A stretch of DNA of 64,000 nucleotides from JBAZYV01 sp041658345 (GCA_041658345.1 JBBAAK010000005.1:1-64000); one strand, 5' to 3'; shown: positions 41,286-50,708, counted from the stretch's first letter. Numbers and translations: made by a program. The notes: generated by a model from the sequence alone, not told the origin.

Positions 41286-42473
41286 CTAGTTCACAAACTG
41301 AGCCTTATACTCTCCCCCATCTTTAACCTGCCTTGAGTCGGTTATATTTATCGTATAAGTGGCACCATCCACAAAAATATCGCTAAATGAAATTTCCCTT
41401 TGCAATCCCTCGCCCAAACTGTCGGCAATCCACACTCCGTTCTCATCAAAAGAGTAAGCCACAACCTGGTGCCCAACATTATCCGAACCAATATAATAGG
41501 GAATATACAAAACCATTGGCTGTCCCAAAGAAAGCTTTTTAAAAAAATACTCAGCCGAAGCATTATAAGTAAAAATCAAATCCATGTCGTATTCTCTGGC
41601 AAAACTTGAAGCCTCATCTTGATCCCAAATAAAAGCTCCATCCCAGCCAATCCTATTTTGTAACTCAGCCACATTTATAACCGTGCCATATTTAAATTCC
41701 ACCAAATTTTTGATGGCAAAAGTATAACAACCATAGCTCCAGCCACTTTGAGAATGAGCCGGGAAATCCATATTGGATGGATAAGCAGGCAAAATCCCCG
41801 TATCCAAAACTTCCTCATAAGAAAGCTCGTCATCAGACAACTCTCGCACAGCTACGGGAGAACCATTTTCATAATTCATCGCCCTATACAAAAGCTCACT
41901 CATTTGGCTACGACTTATCAGTTCGTTTGGAGAAAGATAAGAATCCAATTTGTCAAAAAGATTGCGCTCCTCTGCCATGAGCAAGTACTCAAAATACCAA
42001 GCGGTTGAATCTTGATTATCGGCAAACCTGCTGTAAGAAAGCGTGCCCAAACTTTCCCAATCATAAGCCTCATCCAAAATTTTAACCGCCTCAGATCTCA
42101 TAATTTTATCCTCCGCACCAAAAAGATTTCCGCTGTAACCTTCCACCAAACCTTCCTCTTTTGCATAGCACACATATTTTGCATACCAATCCTCCGCAAC
42201 ATCTTTAAAACAATTCGCGTAAACGTCGGCATCGGGCGTTAAACCCATCACCCCTTCAACAACCATTTTGGTAAATTCAGCCCTATTGATTAAATTGCGC
42301 GGACGAAAAGTCCCGTCACTATAACCTTCAACCACACCGGCATTCATCAAATAATCCAGCGATTCCGTAACCGGATCACTATTGTAAACATCGTCAAAAA
42401 GATTGCCTGCGTTTGCAATCCCCGTATTTAAGAATAATCCTAAAAAAACAACTAAATATTTGAGATTTTTCAT
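41286..42473 (-). CDS. SLH protein with C39-like cysteine peptidase domain
   Basis: A 395-residue exported protein. Signal peptide at 1-22 (GIANA). Three SLH repeats (residues about 27-200; FRPRNLINRAEFTKMVVEG, YVCYAKEEGLVEGYSGNLFG, LSPNELISRSQMSELLY). The C-terminal part (about 230-390) resembles peptidase C39-like domains: GCYTFAIKNLVEF with the candidate Cys, GHQVVAYSF with His, and WIADS with Asp. Likely an S-layer-attached cysteine protease or peptide-crosslink hydrolase. No neighbours support a bacteriocin-exporter role. Confidence 0.75.
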   Translation of the reverse strand: MKNLKYLVVFLGLFLNTGIANAGNLFDDVYNSDPVTESLDYLMNAGVVEGYSDGTFRPRNLINRAEFTKMVVEGVMGLTPDADVYANCFKDVAEDWYAKYVCYAKEEGLVEGYSGNLFGAEDKIMRSEAVKILDEAYDWESLGTLSYSRFADNQDSTAWYFEYLLMAEERNLFDKLDSYLSPNELISRSQMSELLYRAMNYENGSPVAVRELSDDELSYEEVLDTGILPAYPSNMDFPAHSQSGWSYGCYTFAIKNLVEFKYGTVINVAELQNRIGWDGAFIWDQDEASSFAREYDMDLIFTYNASAEYFFKKLSLGQPMVLYIPYYIGSDNVGHQVVAYSFDENGVWIADSLGEGLQREISFSDIFVDGATYTINITDSRQVKDGGEYKAQFVN

Positions 42474-42536
42474 GCGTGGAAGTTATTAAAGTGCCCAACT
42501 ATTAAATCTTAGCTTTTTTTAAAACAAATTTTAAGC

Positions 42537-42548
42537 TATAAATAAGAC
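42537..42548 (+). promoter_or_regulatory. -10 box of trpS, leaderless spacing
   Basis: TATAAA (42537-42542) then TAAGAC then the ATG at 42549. Same 6-base gap as at ctpA, glmS, ruvC, priA and pyrG. Confidence 0.5.
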
Positions 42549-43508
42549 ATGCGTATTCTATCTGGAGTAAAACCTACCGGGCGACCACATATTGGAAATT
42601 ATTTGGGTGCCATCCGTCAACATATAGCGCTCCAAAATGAGGGTCACGAATGTCTTTTTTTTGTAGCCGATTACCACGCGCTAACAACAGTCAAAAACAA
42701 AGAAGAAATGCTTTCTTACCGCAAAGGGATTGTTCTTGATTATCTTGCGCTTGGGCTCGACCCCGCTAAGGTGACATTTTTTTACCAAAGTGCTATTCCG
42801 GAGCACACGGAACTTGCCTGGATACTCTCTTGTATAACACCTCACGGCCTTTTGGAAAGAGCACATGCATGGAAAGATGCACTTGCAAAAGGCAATCGAG
42901 AAATGAACGTTGGCCTTTTTACTTATCCGGTTTTAATGGCTGCGGATATTTTGATTTATAACGCAAATGCCGTGCCGGTTGGTCAAGATCAAAAACAACA
43001 TGTGGAAATAGCTCGTGATATAGCGGAGAAATTCAACAGCATTTATGGCGAGACTTTTGTTTTGCCGGAACCGAGAATAGAAAAAGACGTTGCCACGATA
43101 ATGGGAACAGACGGCCAAAAAATGAGCAAAAGTTACAGTAACACAATCAGTATTTTTGATGATGAATCTGTGATTAAAAAACAAGTAATGGGAATCAAAA
43201 CCGCCTCAATAGATTTAAAGGATAAAATGCCGATAGAAAACGACACCATACTTTCACTTTATAAAGAATTTGCTTCCAAAAAAGAACTCGATGAATTAAA
43301 AGATGCCTACAGTGCCGGAGGATTTGGTTATGGAAAAGCAAAAGAGGCACTACTCACAAAGTTACTGGCTTTTTTTGCAGACGCTCGTAAAAGACGCAAA
43401 GACCTGGAAGCTAAAAACATAGACGGGATTATGGATGAAGGCGCAAAAAAAGCCCGCATCCTCGCTCAAAAAACTATGGAAATAGTCCATAACAAAACAG
43501 GATTATGA
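42549..43508 (+). CDS. trpS: Tryptophanyl-tRNA synthetase
   Basis: A class I aminoacyl-tRNA synthetase of 319 residues that charges tRNA-Trp. The HIGH-type signature is PTGRPHIGNYLG near the N-terminus, the KMSKS signature is DGQKMSKSYSN, and YPVLMAADIL and VPVGQDQKQHVE are conserved. Length is typical of bacterial TrpRS. Its TGA stop overlaps the next ATG by 4 bases. Confidence 0.95.
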   Translation: MRILSGVKPTGRPHIGNYLGAIRQHIALQNEGHECLFFVADYHALTTVKNKEEMLSYRKGIVLDYLALGLDPAKVTFFYQSAIPEHTELAWILSCITPHGLLERAHAWKDALAKGNREMNVGLFTYPVLMAADILIYNANAVPVGQDQKQHVEIARDIAEKFNSIYGETFVLPEPRIEKDVATIMGTDGQKMSKSYSNTISIFDDESVIKKQVMGIKTASIDLKDKMPIENDTILSLYKEFASKKELDELKDAYSAGGFGYGKAKEALLTKLLAFFADARKRRKDLEAKNIDGIMDEGAKKARILAQKTMEIVHNKTGL

Positions 43509-44137
43509 AACGCTTATTCACTCTCCTCGCTACAGTAATAATTGCCGTAAACCTTGCCCCAAGCGCAAACGCATTTACGCCAAAATGCACAAACCAACCG
43601 TTCACGGATGTTAACGGGCATTATGCAGAAGATTACATCTGTTTTCTTTATGATCACGGAATTGTAAGTGGAGTAACAGATCACAGCTTTTACCCGGATA
43701 GAGAAATCACACGCGCCGAATTTTTAAAAATGCTTTTGCTCAACACGGGCTATCAAACTTATTCTGTGCAAAGTGCATCTTTTGCAGATACCAAGCCCGG
43801 CGACTGGTACTTTAGATACGTAACTTTTGCTCATTCAAAAGGCTTTGTTACAGGTTACCCGGACAACACCTTTCACCCGGACGATCCAATCTCCCGTGCA
43901 GAAGCCGTACAAATGTTGGTTAGCATCTCCGGCATAAGCAATTACGATACTTCAAACGCCAATACCTCATTTTACGACGTGGATGGAAACGACTGGTACG
44001 CGGTAGCCGTTGCCGTTGCAACGGAAAGTGGAATTGTAGAAGGTTATGGAGATGGTAGCTTCCGCCCGAATAATCACTTAACCAGGGCAGACGCCAGCAT
44101 AATGGTGGCTCGCTCATGGTCAACGCTTTACGAATAA
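43505..44137 (+). CDS. SLH-only surface protein
   Basis: A 210-residue exported protein: signal peptide (residues 1-23, LAPSANA) and three SLH repeats occupying the whole mature chain (FTDVNGHYAEDYICFLYDHG, FYPDREITRAEFLKMLLLN, FRPNNHLTRADASIMVARS). With no other domain it is likely an S-layer building or capping subunit. It is translationally coupled to trpS (ATGA). Confidence 0.85.
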   Translation: MKRLFTLLATVIIAVNLAPSANAFTPKCTNQPFTDVNGHYAEDYICFLYDHGIVSGVTDHSFYPDREITRAEFLKMLLLNTGYQTYSVQSASFADTKPGDWYFRYVTFAHSKGFVTGYPDNTFHPDDPISRAEAVQMLVSISGISNYDTSNANTSFYDVDGNDWYAVAVAVATESGIVEGYGDGSFRPNNHLTRADASIMVARSWSTLYE

Positions 44138-44179
44138 GCATTTTTGAGGTATAATCAGGAGATTTAAAAACAAAAACAA

Positions 44180-46429
44180 ATGAAAAAGGTTCTTTACATA
44201 ACGCTTGCCGTCTTAATTCTTGGTGGAACCGCCTTTGCCTTGTCGCAAAGCAATTTGCTAAAAGGAACTTACCCATTCAAAAGTTCTGACGAATTAAACA
44301 CTGAGATAAATAAAGGTAACACTATAGATATAAACGTTACACAAAGTGCAACTGCTTCCTCTTACGCGAATAAGATAAAAGACCAAATGCAACTAACGGA
44401 AGAGGCGAAAAATCAAGCCATAACCGCATTTGAGTCAAACGACAAAATAACACTCTCAACCTCAAAAACAAATGCCGAACTAGCATACAACGAAGCAGGC
44501 TCTCTTTATGAAGAGCTTAAAGCGCTAATAGAACAATGGCAAATAGACTATTATGAAAAAATCACTGAGTACGAAAATACCAAAGCAGAACTCAGCTTGA
44601 GTGAAAGCACATTAGAAACAAAAATCACGGACTATGTGGATTTAGTTTCAAAATATGCAGAAATTTGGCCAGACTATTACGACAATGCTTCCACAACAGT
44701 AGTAGATGGTGTAACAACAATTACAGGGATGACTCCAGATGACATAAAAACAGTATTGAATGAAATCCAAATTAAAGTCAAAACACCAGATAATGGAACA
44801 ACGAGTAATATTTTAACGACGACCAAAGCGGAAGAAATATATGCATTAAGCACTGAAGCTTATAATCAATATATTCAAGCATCAAATGACTATCAACGTT
44901 ATGCAACAACCCTCGAGCTTGAAGAGACGGAGAAAGTCGCTTTGGAGGGAGAGTACAATGCTACCCAAACTTCTTTAGAAGAAGCAGAAGGTTATCTCGC
45001 ACTCGCAAAAACCTACAAAGATACTGCGAACTCCTATGAATTTGTGGATTGTGATTCCATCACATTGGACCCAAGCTCATACCAAATGAGCGTGGACGAG
45101 GCTGAAGCTAATTTTTCTTTTGTAATTACAGCCAAAAGCGAGGAAAACACAGGACTGTTCACTCGGAATAACAGTATCACTAACTTAATAAAAGCCAGCA
45201 TTCTTGCTTTTAATCGTTCTCAAGTGGAAAAAGAAGAGAAGGAAGTAGGCCCCATAGACAGTGACACAAAATGGTTTGGAACTCTGAAAATCACAGGAAG
45301 TGCAGCAGCTAACTTTTTAGACGAATCAAGTGCCTTAGCTATGCCACAATTAGAAGTTGATGCGGATAGCGAAACCCCAATTACCGTAAATGTAGAAGGG
45401 GGTAGCGCAGGCGAAACAATCACGGTTTCATATCCTGATGACATGTCTTGTACGGCCACGCTTGAAATAACACAAGACACTAGCATCACATATGACCCAC
45501 TTGATGAAAAAGACTTTTCCTCCAGGACAGTTGACGAAGACCTAGATTTTGATCAGGACGGACTTAGCGACTACGACGAAATTCACACTTATTCAACGGA
45601 CCCAAAAAATGCTGACACCGATGACGATGGAGTAAATGACGGAGATGAAGTAACTGCAGGAACAGATCCTTTAGTTGCCGACGTTGTAAAAACTCCGATA
45701 AGTACAACCCCAGTTACCACACCTACTACTGAAACACCTGTTACTACGCCCGCAACAACTCCGACAACTACGCCCACAACTCCTGTAGACACTCTAAGCA
45801 CAGAAGAGAAAGATGTAATAAAAAAAGATACTTACGTTTGTTCCGCTCCTTTTGCAGATACCTACGGCCACTGGGCTGAAGATCAAATCTGCAGAATGTA
45901 CGAAGCCAGCGTTGTAAAAGGTAAAGCCCCCACAACTTTTGATCCGGAAGGCGACATAACAAGAGCCGAAGCCATTAAAATCGTAATAATAATGGCCGGC
46001 TACAGCGCCTCAAATACCAGCGGGCTCACAACCGAATTTTTGGATCTCAATCAAGAAGATTGGTATTACGACTACCTACTAATAGCAGAAGATAAAGACA
46101 TAATCCGCACGCGGGATTTTGGAAATTATTTTGATCCAAACACCCCAATAAGTCGTGCTGATTTAATTCTTTATGCGGTAAGAGCCTCAGGCAAAACCAC
46201 CTACAGTTATGACACGCCGTTTAAAGATGTAGAAGATTCCGATTACTTTGCTTACGCAGTTTCAATTGCAAATAAAGCAACCGTTGACGTGCCTTACGAT
46301 GACACTGATGACGAGATAAGCGTAATTGAAGGCTACGATGACGACACATTCCGTCCATATGATTCAATATCACGTGCAGAAGCAATCACTATTGCTTACC
46401 GCATGTACTTGGCCTGGTTCGCAGAATAA
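44180..46429 (+). CDS. Coiled-coil / TSP3 / SLH surface protein
   Basis: A 749-residue exported protein. Signal peptide or anchor (residues 4-23, GGTAFALS). Residues about 60-280 are helical, coiled-coil-like (NKIKDQMQLTEEAKNQAI, LEETEKVALEGEYNATQTSL). A beta-rich region follows (about 290-450). A TSP3-like calcium motif (DFDQDGLSDYDEI, DTDDDGVNDGDE) leads into a Thr/Pro-rich linker (about 510-535), then three SLH repeats end the protein (about 545-749). A TATAAT -10 lies at 44150-44155. Probably a stalk fixed to the S-layer. Confidence 0.85.
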   Translation: MKKVLYITLAVLILGGTAFALSQSNLLKGTYPFKSSDELNTEINKGNTIDINVTQSATASSYANKIKDQMQLTEEAKNQAITAFESNDKITLSTSKTNAELAYNEAGSLYEELKALIEQWQIDYYEKITEYENTKAELSLSESTLETKITDYVDLVSKYAEIWPDYYDNASTTVVDGVTTITGMTPDDIKTVLNEIQIKVKTPDNGTTSNILTTTKAEEIYALSTEAYNQYIQASNDYQRYATTLELEETEKVALEGEYNATQTSLEEAEGYLALAKTYKDTANSYEFVDCDSITLDPSSYQMSVDEAEANFSFVITAKSEENTGLFTRNNSITNLIKASILAFNRSQVEKEEKEVGPIDSDTKWFGTLKITGSAAANFLDESSALAMPQLEVDADSETPITVNVEGGSAGETITVSYPDDMSCTATLEITQDTSITYDPLDEKDFSSRTVDEDLDFDQDGLSDYDEIHTYSTDPKNADTDDDGVNDGDEVTAGTDPLVADVVKTPISTTPVTTPTTETPVTTPATTPTTTPTTPVDTLSTEEKDVIKKDTYVCSAPFADTYGHWAEDQICRMYEASVVKGKAPTTFDPEGDITRAEAIKIVIIMAGYSASNTSGLTTEFLDLNQEDWYYDYLLIAEDKDIIRTRDFGNYFDPNTPISRADLILYAVRASGKTTYSYDTPFKDVEDSDYFAYAVSIANKATVDVPYDDTDDEISVIEGYDDDTFRPYDSISRAEAITIAYRMYLAWFAE

Positions 46430-46447
46430 AAATCATTAAATTTTTCT

Positions 46448-46482
46448 TTGCAGTGGGAGGCTAGACTCGCTATACTTCCTCC
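46448..46482 (+). promoter_or_regulatory. Promoter of pyrG, leaderless spacing
   Basis: -35 TTGCAG (46448-46453), 17-base spacer, -10 TATACT (46471-46476), then TCCTCC and the ATG at 46483. Confidence 0.6.
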
Positions 46483-48150
46483 ATGCCAACCAAGTATATA
46501 TTTGTTACGGGCGGAGTTTGCTCAAGTTTAGGCAAGGGAATTGCAACTGCTTCAATCGGCGCTCTATTAAAAGCAGCGGGTTTTAAAATCTTTATAATGA
46601 AACTGGACCCATATATAAATGTGGATCCGGGCACCATGAGCCCTTTTCAACATGGAGAGGTTTTTGTTACAGAAGATGGTGCCGAAACAGATTTGGATCT
46701 TGGCCACTACGAACGTTTTATAGATGAGAATCTAAGCACACATTCCTCTGTTACAACCGGTAAAATTTACACGGAAGTTTTGCAAAAAGAACGTCGTGGA
46801 GATTTTTTGGGAGGAACCATCCAGATTGTGCCACATATCACGGAAGCAATAAAAAATCGCATTAAAGAAGCGGGCAAACAAAGCGGAGCGGATATTGTTA
46901 TGGTGGAGATTGGAGGAACGGTTGGAGATATAGAAGGCCTTCCCTTTTTGGAGGCAATTCGCCAAATGAGACATGAATACGGAAGAGAAAACACTCTCTT
47001 TGTACATCTAACACTTTTGCCGTATTTAAAAGCATCAAGAGAATTAAAAACAAAACCAACTCAGGCCTCTGTGCGTGAACTCAGATCGATTGGTATTCAA
47101 CCGGACCTAATCTTAACCCGTGCAGACAAAAACATTCCGGAAGAATTGCTTAAAAAAGTTTCACTCTTTTGCGATGTGGAAGTCCCTTGCGTAATCCCTG
47201 CACTCACCTGCAAATCAATTTACGAAGTGCCTCTGAATTTTAACGAGTACCAAATCACAGAACTCATTGCGAACAAACTCGAACTTGGAGAAGTAAAACC
47301 AAAATTGGAAAATTGGAAAGAACTAGTCGAAAAAATCAATTCAAAACGTGAACTGCTTGGCGTTGCACTGGTTGGTAAATATACACACTTGGATGACGCA
47401 TATTTATCCGTAATCGAATCTCTTAAAATTGCATGCTACCACCAAGATTTGGAGCTCGATTTAAAGTGGATAGATGCGGAAAAATTGGAAGAAAATGATG
47501 AAGAAGTCTGGCAAGAACTAAAATTGGCAAACGCAATTATAGTTACAGGAGGCTTTGGCATGCGCGGAACGGAAGGCAAAATCCTTGCTGCAAAATATGC
47601 ACGTGAAAATGGCGTACCATATTTGGGGCTTTGCCTCGGACTACAAGTTATGACAATTGATTACGCAAGAGCTTATTTAAAAGATCCATTACTAACCTCG
47701 GAAGAATTTGTAGAGGAAGGCACCCTGGATCCAAGCAAATTTGTGGTTCATTTTTTGCCGGGACAACACAGCAAAAAGGAAAAAGGCGCAACACTTAGGC
47801 TTGGCGCATACCCATGCAAACTTGTAGATGGTACAAAAATACAAAAACTATACAACAAAGATTTGGTCTTGGAACGTCATCGCCACAGATACGAAATTAA
47901 TAATGATTTTGTTGAAAAGCTTAAAGACAGTGAATGGACCCCATCCGGTTTTTTTGAAGAAGATAACCTTGTGGAAATGGCAGAACTCAAAAATCACCCA
48001 TTTATGGTGGGAACACAATCTCACCCGGAATTTTTATCACGCCCACATAGGCCACATCCACTTTTTGCAGGCTTAATAGCTGCCGCAAAAACATATGAGG
48101 CCAACCACCAATCCACAAATGGCTCAATTCCAGTACACAGCGGTCAATAG
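46483..48150 (+). CDS. pyrG: CTP synthase
   Basis: Makes CTP from UTP, ATP and glutamine. The N-terminal synthetase domain begins TKYIFVTGGVCSSLGKGI with PYINVDPGTMSPFQHGEVFV; the C-terminal class I glutamine amidotransferase has the nucleophile Cys in YLGLCLGLQVM and the His/Glu pair in THPEF-type GTQSHPEFLSRP. 555 residues is typical. Its 3' end overlaps the start of the next gene by 32 bases. Confidence 0.95.
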   Translation: MPTKYIFVTGGVCSSLGKGIATASIGALLKAAGFKIFIMKLDPYINVDPGTMSPFQHGEVFVTEDGAETDLDLGHYERFIDENLSTHSSVTTGKIYTEVLQKERRGDFLGGTIQIVPHITEAIKNRIKEAGKQSGADIVMVEIGGTVGDIEGLPFLEAIRQMRHEYGRENTLFVHLTLLPYLKASRELKTKPTQASVRELRSIGIQPDLILTRADKNIPEELLKKVSLFCDVEVPCVIPALTCKSIYEVPLNFNEYQITELIANKLELGEVKPKLENWKELVEKINSKRELLGVALVGKYTHLDDAYLSVIESLKIACYHQDLELDLKWIDAEKLEENDEEVWQELKLANAIIVTGGFGMRGTEGKILAAKYARENGVPYLGLCLGLQVMTIDYARAYLKDPLLTSEEFVEEGTLDPSKFVVHFLPGQHSKKEKGATLRLGAYPCKLVDGTKIQKLYNKDLVLERHRHRYEINNDFVEKLKDSEWTPSGFFEEDNLVEMAELKNHPFMVGTQSHPEFLSRPHRPHPLFAGLIAAAKTYEANHQSTNGSIPVHSGQ

Positions 48151-49489
48151 CGCCGGGAAAAAACTCTCCGGGGTAATAGGCGCCGTAACAGAAGAAGAAG
48201 CTAGGAAACAGCTCAACACTTTTGGCATATCTCTCCTTGCGATTGAAAAAACGGGCGACACACAAACTGCGACAATAACCCAAGAACCGGGCACTTCAAG
48301 CAATCTCCCAAAATTTGAGTTTGAAGCATACGACAAACTTGGCCGAAAAGTACTTGGCACCATTCCCTCAAGTAGCCGTTATAATGCATTTAAACGTTTA
48401 ATGGATGAGTACCAATTTGAAGTGTCTTATGTGGTTCCGGTTGGCGCAAACGAAGAAGAAAGACTCAAAGCAAAAAACGAGGATTTGGAGGTTCTAAAAA
48501 TAGAATACGAAGCAAAAATCGGAAAAACGGAAGAACAAAAAGAATCCGCGTCACTATCAAAAGAATTCGAAGCAAAACGCCAAGAATTACTTAAAAAAGT
48601 AGATTTCATTTTAGGCAAAATCAAAGCTTTAATGACCGAATATGCGGAAGAAATCAGACCTGATTCGAAAAAATTAATACAAAATTACATCGATAAACTG
48701 CTCCGCATTAAATCGAGCACCAACCTGGATTATATTGAACACACCTCGGAAGAACTTCTAAAAAAAGTACAGGATCAGGAATTATTTTTACACAAAGAAA
48801 AAAGTCTTTCTCAAAGGACAAAATTAAAGATACAAACAGAAGAGATGATGGCGGAACTGCACGCAAGACCGGTGGAATTTAAGATTACAAAACAAATTGA
48901 TGAAGCTCACGAACGCTTAAGCGTCTCTCATAGCAGATTTTTACGTGGCCTAGGCCAAGTCATCTCCAGATTTATACCCACGGAAGCGGAGAAGGAACTG
49001 CAACAAAGAATCAAAGCCATAAGCAGACAAATTTGGACCTATAGAAAGATTGTTTGGACGGCTCCAAAAGAAGCCACTTTGGAGGCAAAACAAAGCTTGG
49101 AGCGTCTTAAAAACGAAAAAAATAGGCTCCAAATTGAACTCAAACAGATAAAAATTAGCGCAAAAACCAAAGAAGGAGAAGATTTAATAAAAGAGCCTCT
49201 ACTTACGGAAGAAGTGAATAGCTTTTTGGGCTGGTTACTGGCCTTTTACTTGGGAGCATACTTTTTGAGCCATTATCTTCTAGCAAAAGAAATTCCGGGT
49301 GGGAACCCACTACCGGGAGAATTCAATCTCCTCACCTCACCTTTGCTCAGGACTTTATTGATAAGCGTATTTGTCTGGCACATTCTGCTAACACTTAGGC
49401 TGGATCATTTAAGATACAAATCTTGGGCAAATATGGCTATGCTTAGTCTGGGTCTTATCTTAAATTTTAGCCTGATTTTTAACCTTTAA
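48119..49489 (+). CDS. PilC/GspF N-terminal-like repeats with coiled coil and C-terminal membrane helices
   Basis: About 456 residues from the ATG at 48119 (MAQFQYTAVN); an earlier in-frame ATG at 48095 exists. Two copies of the short domain that begins PilC/GspF platform proteins are visible: FQYTAVNSAGKKLSGVIGA and FEFEAYDKLGRKVLGTIPS. The T2SSF helical domains that normally follow are absent. Instead there are about 260 residues of charged coiled coil and two or three C-terminal membrane helices (about 370-455). It may modulate or replace a pilus platform. The start lies inside pyrG. Confidence 0.65.
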   Translation: MAQFQYTAVNSAGKKLSGVIGAVTEEEARKQLNTFGISLLAIEKTGDTQTATITQEPGTSSNLPKFEFEAYDKLGRKVLGTIPSSSRYNAFKRLMDEYQFEVSYVVPVGANEEERLKAKNEDLEVLKIEYEAKIGKTEEQKESASLSKEFEAKRQELLKKVDFILGKIKALMTEYAEEIRPDSKKLIQNYIDKLLRIKSSTNLDYIEHTSEELLKKVQDQELFLHKEKSLSQRTKLKIQTEEMMAELHARPVEFKITKQIDEAHERLSVSHSRFLRGLGQVISRFIPTEAEKELQQRIKAISRQIWTYRKIVWTAPKEATLEAKQSLERLKNEKNRLQIELKQIKISAKTKEGEDLIKEPLLTEEVNSFLGWLLAFYLGAYFLSHYLLAKEIPGGNPLPGEFNLLTSPLLRTLLISVFVWHILLTLRLDHLRYKSWANMAMLSLGLILNFSLIFNL

Positions 49490-49490
49490 A

Positions 49491-50291
49491 ATGATTCCAA
49501 TCTTATACGAGTCCGCATTTCTTTCTATCCAAACTTTATGGGTATTTGTTGTGATAGGTCTCTTAATAGCCAGCTACCTAAGCGTACAACGTTTAAAAAG
49601 AGCGCGAGTGAACTTTACCCTAATAATAGAGCGAAGCACCGGCATCTTGGTAACGGGTCTTATTACTTCACGAATAATATATTTTATTACCCACACCGGC
49701 ACTTATTTCCCGGCTTTTGATTTACGCACCATTTGGAATTTTTTATCCATTTGGGACCAAGGATTTTCATTTTGGGGAGCAGTTATAGGCGCAGGAACAA
49801 TGCTGGTTTACAGATTGAAAAGATCGGAAGAGAACAGCTGGAGATGGGGAGATGCGCTCATAGTGCCAATGCTAATAGGGCTGATGATTGGAGAGATTGG
49901 GGCCTTTCTTGGTGGCTACTCTTACGGCACCCCAACGAATTTGCCATGGGCCATTCGTTACGATGCCTTTAACGTTAAATACACAGTCCCGGTACATCCA
50001 ACTCAAATATATGTATTTATTACGATTTTACTAATCTTACTAAGCAAACGTCTTCTATCAAAAAAAACTGATTTCTTCAAAAGAGACGGCAATACCACGA
50101 TTTATTTTGCAACAATGTGTTCACTTGGCTTCTTTCTTCTTGAATTCTTAAGGGGTGATGATACACTTACAATCTTTTCCGTCCGCATTCCCACAATTTT
50201 CTTCCTACTTATTTTTATAGGAAGTGGACAACTACTATATAAACGCATTAAAACACCACAATATGAATCTACTGAAACTCCTAACGCCTAG
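49491..50291 (+). CDS. lgt: Lgt-like prolipoprotein diacylglyceryl transferase, divergent
   Basis: A 266-residue, seven-helix membrane protein of the Lgt family, which attaches diacylglycerol to the lipobox Cys. VHPTQIYVF and DQGFSFWGAVIGA match the family. The signature that reads GRLGNF in E. coli is GEIGAF here, and the expected Glu151 and Arg239 positions are Tyr and Phe, so several catalytic or lipid-binding residues are missing. It may be a remodelled or inactive homologue. It abuts the coiled-coil gene (1-base gap). Confidence 0.75.
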   Translation: MIPILYESAFLSIQTLWVFVVIGLLIASYLSVQRLKRARVNFTLIIERSTGILVTGLITSRIIYFITHTGTYFPAFDLRTIWNFLSIWDQGFSFWGAVIGAGTMLVYRLKRSEENSWRWGDALIVPMLIGLMIGEIGAFLGGYSYGTPTNLPWAIRYDAFNVKYTVPVHPTQIYVFITILLILLSKRLLSKKTDFFKRDGNTTIYFATMCSLGFFLLEFLRGDDTLTIFSVRIPTIFFLLIFIGSGQLLYKRIKTPQYESTETPNA

Positions 50292-50685
50292 CTATATTTT
50301 GGATCCTGTGCCGGGAATGGGCTTCTCCTACGGATGGCCACTTTTCATTTTATTCGCATTGATGATAGCTCTAAGCTATTACGTACATTCATACCTTAAA
50401 ACCAGGCCAAATCACAAAATAGAAGCGCGTTTTTTGGGAGGAATACCCTCTCGTATGCGTGAATTTGGGATCCTTGGTTTGCTCGTAACCTTTTTAAGAG
50501 ATCAAAACATACCTTATCTCGGAATGCGCATCTGGATAATACTAGTTCTTATCTCCTGCCTTTTGTACGGGATTTACGTGCTACGCAATTACACCAAAAA
50601 CTTTAATTTGGCGCTTGCACTCACACACACAAAAAAAGTAGAGGACAAATACGTTCCTAAAACAAAGCGCAATAAACGCAAATAA
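50263..50685 (+). CDS. Small membrane protein
   Basis: About 140 residues from the ATG at 50263 (MNLLKLLTPSYILDPV), overlapping lgt by 29 bases. Two or three transmembrane helices (about residues 26-45, 65-80 and 86-108) separated by charged loops, with a strongly basic tail (KTKRNKRK). I do not recognise the family. Operon position after lgt suggests an envelope role. Confidence 0.6.
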   Translation: MNLLKLLTPSYILDPVPGMGFSYGWPLFILFALMIALSYYVHSYLKTRPNHKIEARFLGGIPSRMREFGILGLLVTFLRDQNIPYLGMRIWIILVLISCLLYGIYVLRNYTKNFNLALALTHTKKVEDKYVPKTKRNKRK

Positions 50686-50707
50686 AGCCCAAAGGGCTTT
50701 ATTTTTT
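50684..50707 (+). terminator. Rho-independent terminator
   Basis: AAAGCCC (50684-50690), loop AAA, GGGCTTT (50694-50700), followed by ATTTTTTATT. A classic intrinsic terminator ending the pyrG-lgt operon. Its reverse also sits at the end of greA, where it may help. Confidence 0.85.
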
Positions 50708-50708
50708 A

